NCBI GenBank assembly: GCA_964528825.1
Contig: CAZGVB010000046.1
Span: 1-9,174, forward strand
DNA from: RGIG5612 sp964528825
GTDB lineage: Bacteria; Bacillota; Clostridia; Lachnospirales; Lachnospiraceae
DNA: 9,174 bases
Direction: 5' to 3'
Shown here: positions 1 to 6,513 of the stretch, piece after piece
How the letters are laid out: every line of letters begins with the position of its first letter
Position numbering within the stretch: the stretch's first letter is position 1
Translations under genes and position numbers: made by a program
Notes under the pieces: generated by a model
The model's database searches: none
What the model saw: the letters and a program-made list of their open reading frames with translations, nothing else
What the model was told of the DNA's origin: nothing

Positions 1-1091
1 AGGACTTCCTTCAGATCGGTATATTCAAAGCCGCATCTTACGGTTCCTATCACTACATCCGCCGATACTCCGTCCCTCTCGAGATCACCTCTGAGCCTGT
101 CCGCCCTTATGGCGCTGGCGCAGCACAGTGTGACATGCCAACCGTCATGCTTGTATTTTTCAATATCCTCCGTAAGCTGAGAAAATCTGCCATTATATGA
201 GGGCACGCTCTTTGCCCTCATCTGAATGATATGATCCGCCTTTATATCACAGTTCATACCGAGCATAGACATAAAAAGGCACGGGAAGGATGCTCTCTCA
301 AAGGGCCTTATATCGAAGGTCTCGTTCTCCTGCAATATCCTTGCCGGCTCGTCAAATACAAAAAGCGTATTCTCGGGATCAAAATATGACAAGAAATCCG
401 CGTCACCCTCATCTGCCTCGCTCTTGTCTCCTCCCGAAAATATCTCGACTTCCTCTGCCTCTTCTATCGACCTTTGAGTCTCTGCATCGAATATCTTGAT
501 ATTATCTACGACATCACCCCACAGATCCAATCTGTACGGGGCTTCCTTTGCCCGCGGAAAGATATCTATAATATTTCCTCTTATTGAGAATTCGCCATGA
601 CCGTATACCTGAGAGGTATTCTCGTATCCGAGAGCTGTCAGCCTGTCCGCAAGAGCTCTGTTATCCACCGAGTCGCCCTTTTTTATGACCATCGATGCCC
701 TTTTTATCTCGGCTTTCGACGCCAATCTGTCGGTAAATGCGTCCGGTGTGGTGAGGATGGTGATATCTTCATTATTGCAGATCCGCTTTACTGCCTCTAT
801 CCTCTGCTCGGTTATATAGCTGCCCTTTATATCAGCCTTATAGAACATCGGATCGCGCGCGGGATAATATACCGCATTCTTGTCAAAGGCAAGAAGATTT
901 TCCAATATCTCCATAGCGCCTTGCGCATTTGCCGTGACAATGACCCTCTGGCTGTAATCTCTGCCGATCCCATATAAAAAATGCTCCTTCTGGGAGGGGA
1001 CACAGCCGTTTACCTGTACTCTTTCCTTTCTCCCGAGATGAGCTTTAATATCATTTATTTCTTTTATTTTGTCGTATATATGCTCGAGCAT
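1..1091 (-). CDS. mfd: Transcription-repair coupling factor Mfd, N-terminal part (cut by window edge)
   Basis: Mfd is the cytoplasmic ATP-dependent translocase that displaces RNA polymerase stalled at DNA lesions and recruits UvrA for nucleotide excision repair. Only the first 363 codons are in the window; the reading frame is open to the left edge. What is visible matches the UvrB-like N-terminal module (D1a-D2-D1b): a YYPARDPMFYKADI-type segment followed by ITEQRIEAV, then a GEFSIRGNIIDIFP segment, and FDAETQRSIEEAEEV, all typical Mfd landmarks. The RNA-polymerase-interaction and translocase domains would lie outside. The ATG at 1089-1091 is 29 bases after the pth stop, which is the usual pth-mfd order of Firmicutes and implies cotranscription. 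The Shine-Dalgarno match is weak (GGAAAG about 13 bases upstream), so translation may depend on coupling to pth. Identification is by recognised motifs; confidence is high. Confidence 0.93.
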   Translation of the reverse strand, partial: MLEHIYDKIKEINDIKAHLGRKERVQVNGCVPSQKEHFLYGIGRDYSQRVIVTANAQGAMEILENLLAFDKNAVYYPARDPMFYKADIKGSYITEQRIEAVKRICNNEDITILTTPDAFTDRLASKAEIKRASMVIKKGDSVDNRALADRLTALGYENTSQVYGHGEFSIRGNIIDIFPRAKEAPYRLDLWGDVVDNIKIFDAETQRSIEEAEEVEIFSGGDKSEADEGDADFLSYFDPENTLFVFDEPARILQENETFDIRPFERASFPCLFMSMLGMNCDIKADHIIQMRAKSVPSYNGRFSQLTEDIEKYKHDGWHVTLCCASAIRADRLRGDLERDGVSADVVIGTVRCGFEYTDLKEV

Positions 1092-1120
1092 TATCGTAAT
1101 ATTACTTTCCGAAGATTATT

Positions 1121-1681
1121 TCAATTGTAATTGTTCATGGCATGGTCTGTTCCATTTGCGACCATATCCTCCACGGCGCATGCCACATCCTCCAGCTTGG
1201 CGTCTATGACAGTTCTCTCTTCCTTCGGGAATCTTCCGAGGACGAAATCCACCATATCCATATATTCGGGCCTTTTGCCGATGCCTACCCTTATGCGCGC
1301 AAACTCCTCTGTTCCGAGAGATGCAACGATGCTCTTCATACCGTTATGACTGCCCGCGGAGCCCTTCTTCCGTATGCGTATCTTGCCTACGGGAAGGTCG
1401 CTGTCATCATATATCACCACAAGAGAGGTTGCAGGATCCTCCTTATAATATTTCATGATAGGCGCTATGGCATTGCCGCTCAGATTCATATATGTGAGGG
1501 GCTTTACGATCATTATCTTCTCGCCATTATATGTCCCCTGCGCAGCCATTGCCGCGAACTTCGTCTTTTTAAATACTATGCCCAGCTTTTTTGCGATGAC
1601 ATCCGCACAGTCAAAACCTATATTATGCCTTGTATGCTCGTATTCCTCTGTCGGATTGCCGAGTCCTGCAATTACAAACAT
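1121..1681 (-). CDS. pth: Peptidyl-tRNA hydrolase
   Basis: This enzyme cleaves the ester bond of peptidyl-tRNAs dropped from ribosomes, recycling tRNA in the cytoplasm. The 186-residue protein has the normal length for bacterial Pth and all main family motifs: GLGNP at residues 6-10 (Asn9), the catalytic His19 in TRHNIGF, KPLTYMNLSGNA at 60-71 (Met65, Asn66 for tRNA/peptide binding), Asp92 in the YDDSDLP segment that orients the catalytic His, and GSHNG at 110-114 (His112, Asn113). A small oddity is Ser94 where Leu is more usual in D-D/E-L-D-L. The start is well supported by AGAGGAAG a few bases upstream. The start codon overlaps the end of the broken acetyltransferase frame by 10 bases, and mfd follows 29 bases downstream, so it is probably read from the ogt promoter or an unseen internal one. 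Confidence 0.97.
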   Translation of the reverse strand: MFVIAGLGNPTEEYEHTRHNIGFDCADVIAKKLGIVFKKTKFAAMAAQGTYNGEKIMIVKPLTYMNLSGNAIAPIMKYYKEDPATSLVVIYDDSDLPVGKIRIRKKGSAGSHNGMKSIVASLGTEEFARIRVGIGKRPEYMDMVDFVLGRFPKEERTVIDAKLEDVACAVEDMVANGTDHAMNNYN

Positions 1682-1919
1682 ATCTTCCTCTTTTCAAATA
1701 CCTCAGCCGCGTCTATATCCTGAAAGTTCAATACAGGCTTTGCCTCATCCTCATGACCTGATATCATCTTTTCCATCCAGATCATGTCATACCATCTTCC
1801 GAACTTATATCCGCATTTGCAAACGATCCTGCCAAGTGATATCCCATATGCTCATGGAAATGCATGCTGTTGTTTGTCAGATATTCGTCCTCTGTCTGCG
1901 GTCGGCCTATGATCCTATA
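1672..1919 (-). pseudogene. Remnant of a GNAT N-acetyltransferase (5'-truncated and frameshifted)
   Basis: Two overlapping minus-strand frames together give the C-terminal part of a phosphinothricin-acetyltransferase-like GNAT protein. The upstream frame (about 1919-1821) reads TEDEYLTNNSMHFHEHMGY then HLAGSF; the downstream frame (1818-1672) continues with KCGYKFGRWYDMIWMEK and an acidic tail, stopping with TAA at 1674-1672. GSF followed by x-K-C-G-Y-K-F-G-R-W-Y-D-M-x-W-M-E-K is the normal continuous end of this family. The two frames meet at 1819-1820, where a codon has two bases instead of three, so one base has been lost. The first ~100 residues of the fold are absent: the upstream frame hits TAG at 1946-1944 and the intact nitroreductase ends at 1958. 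There is no usable start codon before the conserved part. The old stop overlaps the pth start, suggesting the intact gene was once coupled to pth. The substrate cannot be told from the remnant. Confidence 0.8.
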
Positions 1920-1957
1920 TGTTCTATGTATTCTCTGTCGCTTCTATGCGGCCAAGG

Positions 1958-2482
1958 TCAGATCTTATATACTCTGCCTGCTGCTCTTTCTGCGGCCTTC
2001 GGAGCCTCACCGTCCGGATATCCCACGATGCAATGGCCTATGCCTTCCCATTCACCCTCGATACCGAGCTTCTTAAGGAGATTCTGCCATTTTTCCATCT
2101 CGAATTCTTCCTTTGCGCGGTGTACCCAGCAGCTGCCGAGCCCCAATGCATGTGCGGCATTTAGCATATTGCCCATCACAAGGCTGCCGTCATATACATG
2201 AGTGCGCATATCCTTGGCGGCAAGCACCACCAGCACGACAGGTGCGCCGTAAAACGGATCCGTACCCTCCTTCATGCCCGCGATGGCACGATTGTCCTCG
2301 GACAGGCTGTCTCTGGTCTCTTTATCCGTAACGGCTATTATGATGACCTTCTGATATCCCATGCCCGTAGGCGCATACAGGCCTGCCTCTATTATCTTGT
2401 CTATATCCTCTGCTTTCGGCATATCACTCTTATATGCGCGAATACTTCTTCTCTCTTCGAGTGACTTTATGATCTCGTTCAT
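1958..2482 (-). CDS. Nitroreductase-family FMN-dependent oxidoreductase
   Basis: A 174-residue protein of the nitroreductase family, small homodimeric flavoenzymes that use NAD(P)H to reduce nitroaromatics, quinones or unknown cellular substrates. RRSIRAY at residues 11-17 is the phosphate-binding entry to the FMN site; APTGMGYQ near residues 37-44 is the second flavin-contacting segment; the GLGSCWVHRAKEEF stretch and IVGYPDGE near the C-terminus are also family-typical. Length fits the short single-domain branch. The start is fixed by a strong AAGGAGG followed by six or seven bases and ATG. It lies 103 bases after the membrane protein gene and before the acetyltransferase remnant, in the same orientation; the 103-base gap shows no convincing terminator or promoter. 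The physiological substrate is unknown, and nothing in the neighbourhood fixes it. Confidence 0.9.
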   Translation of the reverse strand: MNEIIKSLEERRSIRAYKSDMPKAEDIDKIIEAGLYAPTGMGYQKVIIIAVTDKETRDSLSEDNRAIAGMKEGTDPFYGAPVVLVVLAAKDMRTHVYDGSLVMGNMLNAAHALGLGSCWVHRAKEEFEMEKWQNLLKKLGIEGEWEGIGHCIVGYPDGEAPKAAERAAGRVYKI

Positions 2483-2585
2483 TATCTCCTCCTTACATTA
2501 TCCCCGGGCCTGCAGATATTTTAGTGCCAAGCTTGCCCTTAATTATGAAAGACCGTGACGGCCATGAGCGCATGAGTGCACTTCT

Positions 2586-3251
2586 TCAGCCGTTTGATTC
2601 ATTATCATTTCTTGTCTGTGTTTTTGCTTTTTCGGAAAGATCGAGTATCTTAAGATATTTTCCGAATATTCCTACCAGCCTTCCTGTCAGTATAACAGAG
2701 ATGACTGTGCCTATCCATACAGACATGACCTTTCTGAAAAATATCAATTCAAGCGCAACCGATATGACAACCCATGTCGCATCACCCGCGATCTTTATCC
2801 TTGAGAGCGGCTGCCCGGATACCTGACTGATCGTGCGCATGAGTGCATCCGGTGACGGCAGCATGAGTCCCGTTCCCACGATGCATACTATCCCGAGTGC
2901 CGTTGCCGCAACTCCAAGGATGCAAAAAATATAGCATGCCCACTTGGGAAAGCCGTCAAATGCGATAAAGAGCATATACATGTCTATCATATATCCGAAA
3001 ACAACCGATATCGGCATTATCAATATTGTCTTCAGATTTATCTTTCGGCCTATTATCAATATCATAATGAAACAAAATGTCTGGAATATGATAGTTGTCT
3101 TTCCGAATGAAAGTCCCGTCACATTGGTAAGTGCCGACGGTATGGAGCTGATCGGCGATACGCCTGTTCCCGCCTGTTTGATCAATACTATACCCAGAGA
3201 CATCACAAACAGCCCTATGATATATTGTGCCCATTGTCTGAAATGCTTCAA
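2586..3251 (-). CDS. YczE/YyaS/YitT-like integral membrane protein
   Basis: A 221-residue polytopic membrane protein, with about five or six hydrophobic segments (roughly residues 8-27, 52-68, 73-95, 103-128, 155-175, 180-197). The opening GLFVMSLGIVLIKQAGTGVSP, with small residues and a charged KQAG turn, and the later GTGLMLPSPDALMRTIS stretch resemble the YczE/YyaS/YitT family; the biochemical role of these proteins is not established. The C-terminal tail is charged and presumably cytoplasmic. The start is TTG at 3251-3249, chosen because AGGTGA sits five bases upstream. That AGGTGA contains the TGA stop of ogt (3258-3256), so only four bases separate the two genes and translation is probably coupled. 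Function beyond a membrane role cannot be inferred. Confidence 0.85.
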   Translation of the reverse strand: MKHFRQWAQYIIGLFVMSLGIVLIKQAGTGVSPISSIPSALTNVTGLSFGKTTIIFQTFCFIMILIIGRKINLKTILIMPISVVFGYMIDMYMLFIAFDGFPKWACYIFCILGVAATALGIVCIVGTGLMLPSPDALMRTISQVSGQPLSRIKIAGDATWVVISVALELIFFRKVMSVWIGTVISVILTGRLVGIFGKYLKILDLSEKAKTQTRNDNESNG

Positions 3252-3255
3252 ATCT

Positions 3256-3741
3256 TCACCTGCTTATCTTTTCGAGTGCCAACAGACTCATCTTCCGATC
3301 CAGGCCTCCGGCATATCCCGTAAGGCTGCCGTCGCTTCCTATCACCCTGTGGCAGGGCACGAGCACTGATATCGGATTGTGTCCGACAGCGCCTCCTATG
3401 GCTCTTGCCGCATTTCTTGCAAGTCCTATTTTCTCTGCCAGCTCACCGTATGTGATCATCGTGCCGTATGGTATATCCCTGAGTGCGTTCCATACCTTGA
3501 TCTGAAAGTCCGTACCGATAAAGTGGATCTTCGGACATTTTCCCGGATCCTCACCCTTAAAATATCTGTCAAGCCATTCTTTGCATTTTTTTATTTCGGC
3601 TGTTTCTTTTTCTTTATATTGCTCGGTCAGCTCCTTTGCATAGAATTTTTGACCTTCAAACCATACTCCTACTATTCCCTTATCATCCGCCGCGATCAAT
3701 ATATCTCCAAGCGCCGAACTGTAATGACTTATATATTGCAT
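3256..3741 (-). CDS. ogt: Methylated-DNA--protein-cysteine S-methyltransferase
   Basis: This suicide repair protein removes alkyl groups from O6-alkylguanine in DNA by transferring them to its own cysteine. The 161-residue product has the family layout: a variable N-terminal domain, then the helix-turn-helix segment FQIKVWNALRDIPYGTMITYGELAE (residues 79-103, written here by its start FQIKVWNAL and end TYGELAE), the arginine-finger region ARNAARAIGGAVGHNP, the active-site PCHRV with acceptor Cys130, and a GYAGGLDRKMSLLALE tail. An ATG nine codons upstream (3768) is in frame, but the predicted transcription start falls at about that base, and GGAGGT sits ten bases before the ATG at 3741, so the shorter form is preferred. 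It is the first gene of the minus-strand run towards mfd, which places two DNA repair functions in one transcription unit. No Ada-type regulatory domain is attached. Confidence 0.95.
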   Translation of the reverse strand: MQYISHYSSALGDILIAADDKGIVGVWFEGQKFYAKELTEQYKEKETAEIKKCKEWLDRYFKGEDPGKCPKIHFIGTDFQIKVWNALRDIPYGTMITYGELAEKIGLARNAARAIGGAVGHNPISVLVPCHRVIGSDGSLTGYAGGLDRKMSLLALEKISR

Positions 3742-3774
3742 GATCGGTATTACCTCCGAAAAAAACATGCAAGT

Positions 3775-3803
3775 ATTATATACTTTTTTAGATCGATTTT
3801 CAT
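3775..3803 (-). promoter_or_regulatory. Probable sigma-A promoter of the ogt unit
   Basis: On the minus strand a perfect TATAAT (3780-3775) lies 17 bases downstream of ATGAAA (3803-3798, four of six matches to TTGACA). The expected transcription start is near 3768, giving a leader of about 27 bases with GGAGGT. The weak -35 box is the main uncertainty. Confidence 0.6.
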
Positions 3804-3878
3804 AAAAAATCAGGGTTATCTGCTCCTCGCTATCGTCCCTTGCAGCATATCATCACACCTTATGCTTAATACCACCAA

Positions 3879-3913
3879 AAGATCCCCTGAAAAGATATTT
3901 TTCAGGGGATCTT
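3879..3913 (-). terminator. Hairpin terminator after the cupin gene
   Basis: A perfect 15-bp inverted repeat (AAGATCCCCTGAAAA at 3879-3893 and its complement at 3899-3913) with a five-base loop. On the minus strand the stem ends in CTTTTGG, so the U-run is short. It is placed between the cupin stop (3983) and the ogt promoter, so it most likely ends the cupin transcript and insulates the repair operon. The ~65 bases between the cupin stop and this stem are GC-rich and contain a further short inverted repeat (GCGAC/GTCGC near 3920-3937). Confidence 0.75.
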
Positions 3914-3982
3914 CCTGCCGCGACACTTGCGGTCGCATCCGAAATGCCGGCGGCTTTACATGTTTAATTTATAGGCCTTTTA

Positions 3983-4363
3983 TCAATCTTCTGGGCTGAG
4001 AAGGCATACAAGCATCTGAACTGTCTCTTCGCTTGTATTAAGTACTGACTTGTTAACTCCGCCTGAGCAATGGAAAGAATCGCCTGCGTGAAGAACTGTT
4101 ACACCATCATCTGTTGTAAGAGTCATCTCGCCGTTAAGGATGTAATAGATAGATTCCTTTGGATTTGAACCGAAATCTGTGCCGCCGCCCGGTACGAAGT
4201 ATGTGATACCCATTACCATTCTGCCGCCTTCGATATCTGTTGCGCCGCAGCCTTCCTTGTCATAAAGACGAGTTGCTACACACTCGTTGTGTCCCTTAGC
4301 AACATACTCATAAACTGTGCTGCCTTCTCTGCCTTTTTTTCTCTGGATTCTGTACTTAGCCAT
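3983..4363 (-). CDS. Single-domain cupin protein lacking the usual metal ligands
   Basis: A 126-residue protein with one small beta-barrel cupin domain. The family signature is visible as the NPKESIYYILNGEMTL strand pair (residues 67-82) and GDSFHCSGG (94-102) followed by NTSEE. In typical cupins the first motif carries H-x-H and the second one His; aligned to them, this protein has Asn67, Lys69 and Lys105, so canonical metal binding is probably lost. His98 is near but not at the motif position. The gene uses only ATC for its five isoleucines and favours CTT, GTA, ACA and GGC, unlike neighbours that use ATA freely. Together with a near-consensus promoter and AAGGAG ahead of the ATG, this suggests abundant expression. 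It is a single-gene unit divergent from asnB. The ligand and role are unknown; small-molecule binding or sugar/isomerase-like functions are possible but unsupported. Confidence 0.88.
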   Translation of the reverse strand: MAKYRIQRKKGREGSTVYEYVAKGHNECVATRLYDKEGCGATDIEGGRMVMGITYFVPGGGTDFGSNPKESIYYILNGEMTLTTDDGVTVLHAGDSFHCSGGVNKSVLNTSEETVQMLVCLLSPED

Positions 4364-4392
4364 AACAAAAACTCCTTTTTTTATACAATTTG

Positions 4393-4410
4393 CAGATGAT
4401 CTCTCATCTG
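4393..4410 (-). promoter_or_regulatory. 5'-UTR hairpin of the cupin mRNA
   Basis: CAGATGA and TCATCTG (4393-4399 and 4404-4410) form a 7-bp stem closed by a four-base loop. It sits about 20 bases inside the predicted cupin leader and about 20 bases before the Shine-Dalgarno sequence. Placement and strong-expression context suggest an mRNA-stabilising element, but a plain structural accident cannot be excluded. Confidence 0.45.
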
Positions 4411-4435
4411 TACTATATATTTTAATGCGAAGTGT

Positions 4436-4464
4436 ATTTTATCAATTATCACTAAATCTTTCAA
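4436..4464 (-). promoter_or_regulatory. Strong sigma-A-like promoter of the cupin gene
   Basis: On the minus strand TTGAAA (4464-4459) and TAAAAT (4441-4436) are each five of six matches to consensus and are separated by exactly 17 bases. The expected start of transcription is near 4429, giving a ~65-base leader. A second -35-like TTGATA lies downstream but pairs poorly with later -10 candidates. Confidence 0.65.
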
Positions 4465-4511
4465 GGGTATAAAAGACTTTTTGCAAATATTGACACACTT
4501 TCTTTTTTCTG

Positions 4512-4540
4512 TTGCATTTAAAAGGTCATTGTTATATCAT
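4512..4540 (+). promoter_or_regulatory. Probable asnB promoter
   Basis: TTGCAT (4512-4517) and TATCAT (4535-4540) with a 17-base spacer in an AT-rich stretch. The -10 box matches five of six positions, the -35 box only three. Transcription would start near 4547, about 20 bases before the long leader hairpin. A perfect TTGACA at 4490-4495 has no good -10 partner at normal spacing. Confidence 0.45.
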
Positions 4541-4566
4541 AATTTTTAATAACTTTTGAAAACAAA

Positions 4567-4631
4567 GGCGTTTTCTCTGTCAGGAGGCTGTCGGCAGGCG
4601 GCTTTCTGCAGAGGAAGCGCCCTTTTTATTT
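4567..4631 (+). terminator. Long terminator-like hairpin in the asnB leader (possible attenuator)
   Basis: The plus-strand RNA can fold into an almost continuous 25-bp hairpin: 4567-4579 pairs with 4609-4621, then after a one-base bulge (T4580) 4581-4588 pairs with 4601-4608, then 4589-4592 with 4597-4600, closed by GGCA. It is followed directly by CTTTTTATTT (4622-4631). Several pairs are G-U, which would be A-C mismatches in the opposite strand, so the fold belongs to RNA made in the asnB direction. It ends 19 bases before the asnB start and traps an AGGAGG at 4582-4587. No plus-strand gene lies upstream in this window, so it is more likely an asnB leader element than the end of another transcript. 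An alternative 6-bp stem, GAAAAC (4558-4563) with GTTTTC (4570-4575), would break the base of the terminator. Confidence 0.75.
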
Positions 4632-4649
4632 CAGATCGGAGCTGATATT

Positions 4650-6326
4650 ATGTGCGGTTTTGTGGGAATGTTTGATATCAAAGAAGACACGGCAGATTAC
4701 AGAGAGCAGATCATCACTATGAGCAGAAAGATCCGCCACAGGGGGCCCGACTGGTCGGGAGTATACGCGGGCAAGGATGCGATCATCAGTCATGAAAGGC
4801 TTGCTATAGTAGACCCTCTTTCCGGCAAGCAGCCGCTCTACAGTGAAGACGGCACGCTTGTCCTTGCGGTCAACGGTGAGATATACAACCATATGGATAT
4901 ACGCAGAGAATACGAGGATAAATACCATTTTCTCACACATTCGGACTGCGAGGTCATATTGGCTCTTTACAAATACAAGGGGACAGACTTTCTTGACGAG
5001 CTGAACGGCATCTTTGCTTTTTGTCTTTATGACAGCAGCAAGGACATCTATATCGTGGGCCGCGACCACATCGGCATCATTCCCCTCTATCAGGGCTGGG
5101 ATCAATGCGGACATTATTATGTCGCAAGCGAGCTCAAGGCTCTGGAGGGTGTCTGCACTACGATCACAGAATTCATGCCGGGGACTGTCTTCTCCTCAGA
5201 GAGCGGCAAGACCGAGAAGTGGTACAAGCGCGACTGGGAATCCTTTGATGCGGTAAAGGATAACGAGGCTTCCGTAACAGCCATAAGGGAAGGGCTTGAG
5301 GCCGCAGTAAAACGCCAGCTCATGTCAGATGTGCCATACGGAGTGCTGCTCTCAGGCGGTCTGGACAGCTCGATAATAGCGGCGGTCACTGCCAAATTTG
5401 CGGCAAAACGTATCGAATCGGGAGACAGTGAGGCCGCATGGTGGCCGAGACTGCATTCCTTTGCTATAGGTCTTGAAGGCTCCCCGGATCTGAAGGCGGC
5501 AAGGCAGGCTGCCGAATATCTCGGTACTGTCCATCATGAGGTCACATTTACCATACAGGAGGCATTGGATGCCATAGATGATGTCATTTATCATCTTGAG
5601 ACCTATGATATCACCACGGTACGCGCGTCCACTCCTATGTTTTTGCTTGCGAGATTTATAAAGAGCATGGGCATCAAGATGGTCCTCTCAGGCGAAGGCT
5701 CCGATGAGCTCTTCGGAGGATATCTGTATTTTCACAAGGCACCCGATGCCAAGAGCTTTCACGAGGAGACCGTGCGCAAGCTTTCCAAGCTGCATCTGTA
5801 TGACTGCCTCAGGGCCAACAAGGCACTTGCCGCATGGGGAGTCGAAGGAAGAGTGCCGTTCCTTGATAAGGAATTTATAGATATTGCCATGCGTCTGAAT
5901 CCGAAGGCAAAGATGTGCAGAGACGAGGACGGCACACCGAGGATAGAAAAGCATATCTTAAGAGAGGCCTTTAAGGATTATCTCCCTGATGAGATCGTAT
6001 GGAGACAGAAGGAGCAATTCTCGGACGGCGTCGGATATTCGTGGATAGATACGCTGAAGGAGACCACAGACAAGCTGGTCACAGACGTCCAATTCGCTCT
6101 CGCGGACAAGAGATTCCCGATCAATACTCCGTCCACGAAGGAGGAATATTATTACAGGAGCATATTTGCAAAGCATTTTCCGTCGGAGAGCGCTGCAAAA
6201 TGCGTTCCTCACGAATCCTCTGTCGCATGCTCTACGGCCATTGCCCTTGAATGGGACGAATCCTTTAAGAAGATGAACGAGCCCAGCGGCAGAGCCGTAT
6301 CCGGCATCCACGACGCCGCATACTGA
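4650..6326 (+). CDS. asnB: Asparagine synthetase B (glutamine-hydrolysing)
   Basis: Makes asparagine from aspartate, ATP and glutamine in the cytoplasm. The 558-residue protein matches the E. coli AsnB type in length and layout. N-terminal class II glutaminase: Cys2 exposed after Met removal is the nucleophile, with RHRGPDWSG (29-37), Arg50, AVNGEIYNH (73-81) and SDCE (98-101) around the glutamine site. C-terminal synthetase: the pyrophosphate loop SGGLDSS at 235-241, SFAIGLEGSPDL near 270-281 and SGEGSDELFGGY at 347-358, then GVEGRVPFLD at 397-406. No key residue is missing. The start codon is fixed by the requirement for Met-Cys and by GGAG eight bases upstream. Transcription appears to be monocistronic, from a promoter near 4512-4540 through a large leader hairpin, divergent from the cupin gene. 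Confidence 0.98.
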   Translation: MCGFVGMFDIKEDTADYREQIITMSRKIRHRGPDWSGVYAGKDAIISHERLAIVDPLSGKQPLYSEDGTLVLAVNGEIYNHMDIRREYEDKYHFLTHSDCEVILALYKYKGTDFLDELNGIFAFCLYDSSKDIYIVGRDHIGIIPLYQGWDQCGHYYVASELKALEGVCTTITEFMPGTVFSSESGKTEKWYKRDWESFDAVKDNEASVTAIREGLEAAVKRQLMSDVPYGVLLSGGLDSSIIAAVTAKFAAKRIESGDSEAAWWPRLHSFAIGLEGSPDLKAARQAAEYLGTVHHEVTFTIQEALDAIDDVIYHLETYDITTVRASTPMFLLARFIKSMGIKMVLSGEGSDELFGGYLYFHKAPDAKSFHEETVRKLSKLHLYDCLRANKALAAWGVEGRVPFLDKEFIDIAMRLNPKAKMCRDEDGTPRIEKHILREAFKDYLPDEIVWRQKEQFSDGVGYSWIDTLKETTDKLVTDVQFALADKRFPINTPSTKEEYYYRSIFAKHFPSESAAKCVPHESSVACSTAIALEWDESFKKMNEPSGRAVSGIHDAAY

Positions 6327-6355
6327 GATATACAGGTAAATTGATCCGCACAGAT

Positions 6356-6479
6356 GGAGCTTTGCCCGCGACAAGGTTAATTTTCAGTTTTCATCGTGCG
6401 TGTGATGATATGCTGCAAAAACGATAGCGAGGCTTTCGTCGCGACGAGCACACTGGCAGCGACCGGCGGGGCTTTCGTC
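6356..6479 (+). repeat. Degenerate GCTTT-CG-rich repeats in the asnB-thiT gap
   Basis: The 390-base stretch between asnB and the thiT start has no convincing gene. In its first part GGCTTTCGTC occurs twice exactly (6431-6440 and 6470-6479, 39 bases apart), and a third degraded copy, GAGCTTTGCCCGCGACAAG, begins at 6357 and resembles the first copy extended to CGCGACGAG. The first copy also contains the perfect palindrome TCGTCGCGACGA (6436-6447). The block is GC-richer than its surroundings. Both strands stay open over it (39 codons on plus from an ATG at 6405; 47 codons on minus with no ATG at its start), without a ribosome binding site. I read it as a possible dispersed intergenic repeat; whether other copies exist in the genome cannot be seen here. 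Confidence 0.5.
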
Positions 6480-6487
6480 TCAAATTT

Positions 6488-6513
6488 GCCCTTGCATGCT
6501 GCAATGCAAGGGC
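6488..6513 (+). terminator. Perfect 10-bp inverted repeat: asnB terminator and/or operator
   Basis: GCCCTTGCAT (6488-6497) and ATGCAAGGGC (6504-6513) with a six-base loop, followed by TTATACTTT. As the only strong hairpin after asnB it may end that transcript, but the U-run is poor. It also covers the -35 box and spacer of the probable thiT promoter, so an operator role is an alternative. Confidence 0.5.

Noticed and set aside
1455..2201. Long plus-strand open frame of 248 codons across pth and the nitroreductase
   Set aside because: It lies antisense to two recognised genes and the acetyltransferase remnant, has no recognisable motif and no ribosome binding site; it is a shadow of the minus-strand coding pattern.
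3742..3768. Longer ogt start nine codons upstream
   Set aside because: It coincides with the predicted transcription start and has no Shine-Dalgarno; GGAGGT lies before the later ATG.
4364..4649. T-box leader upstream of asnB
   Set aside because: No AGGGTGG-type antiterminator bulge or other T-box signature is present, and the distance between the likely transcription start and the hairpin is only about 20 bases.
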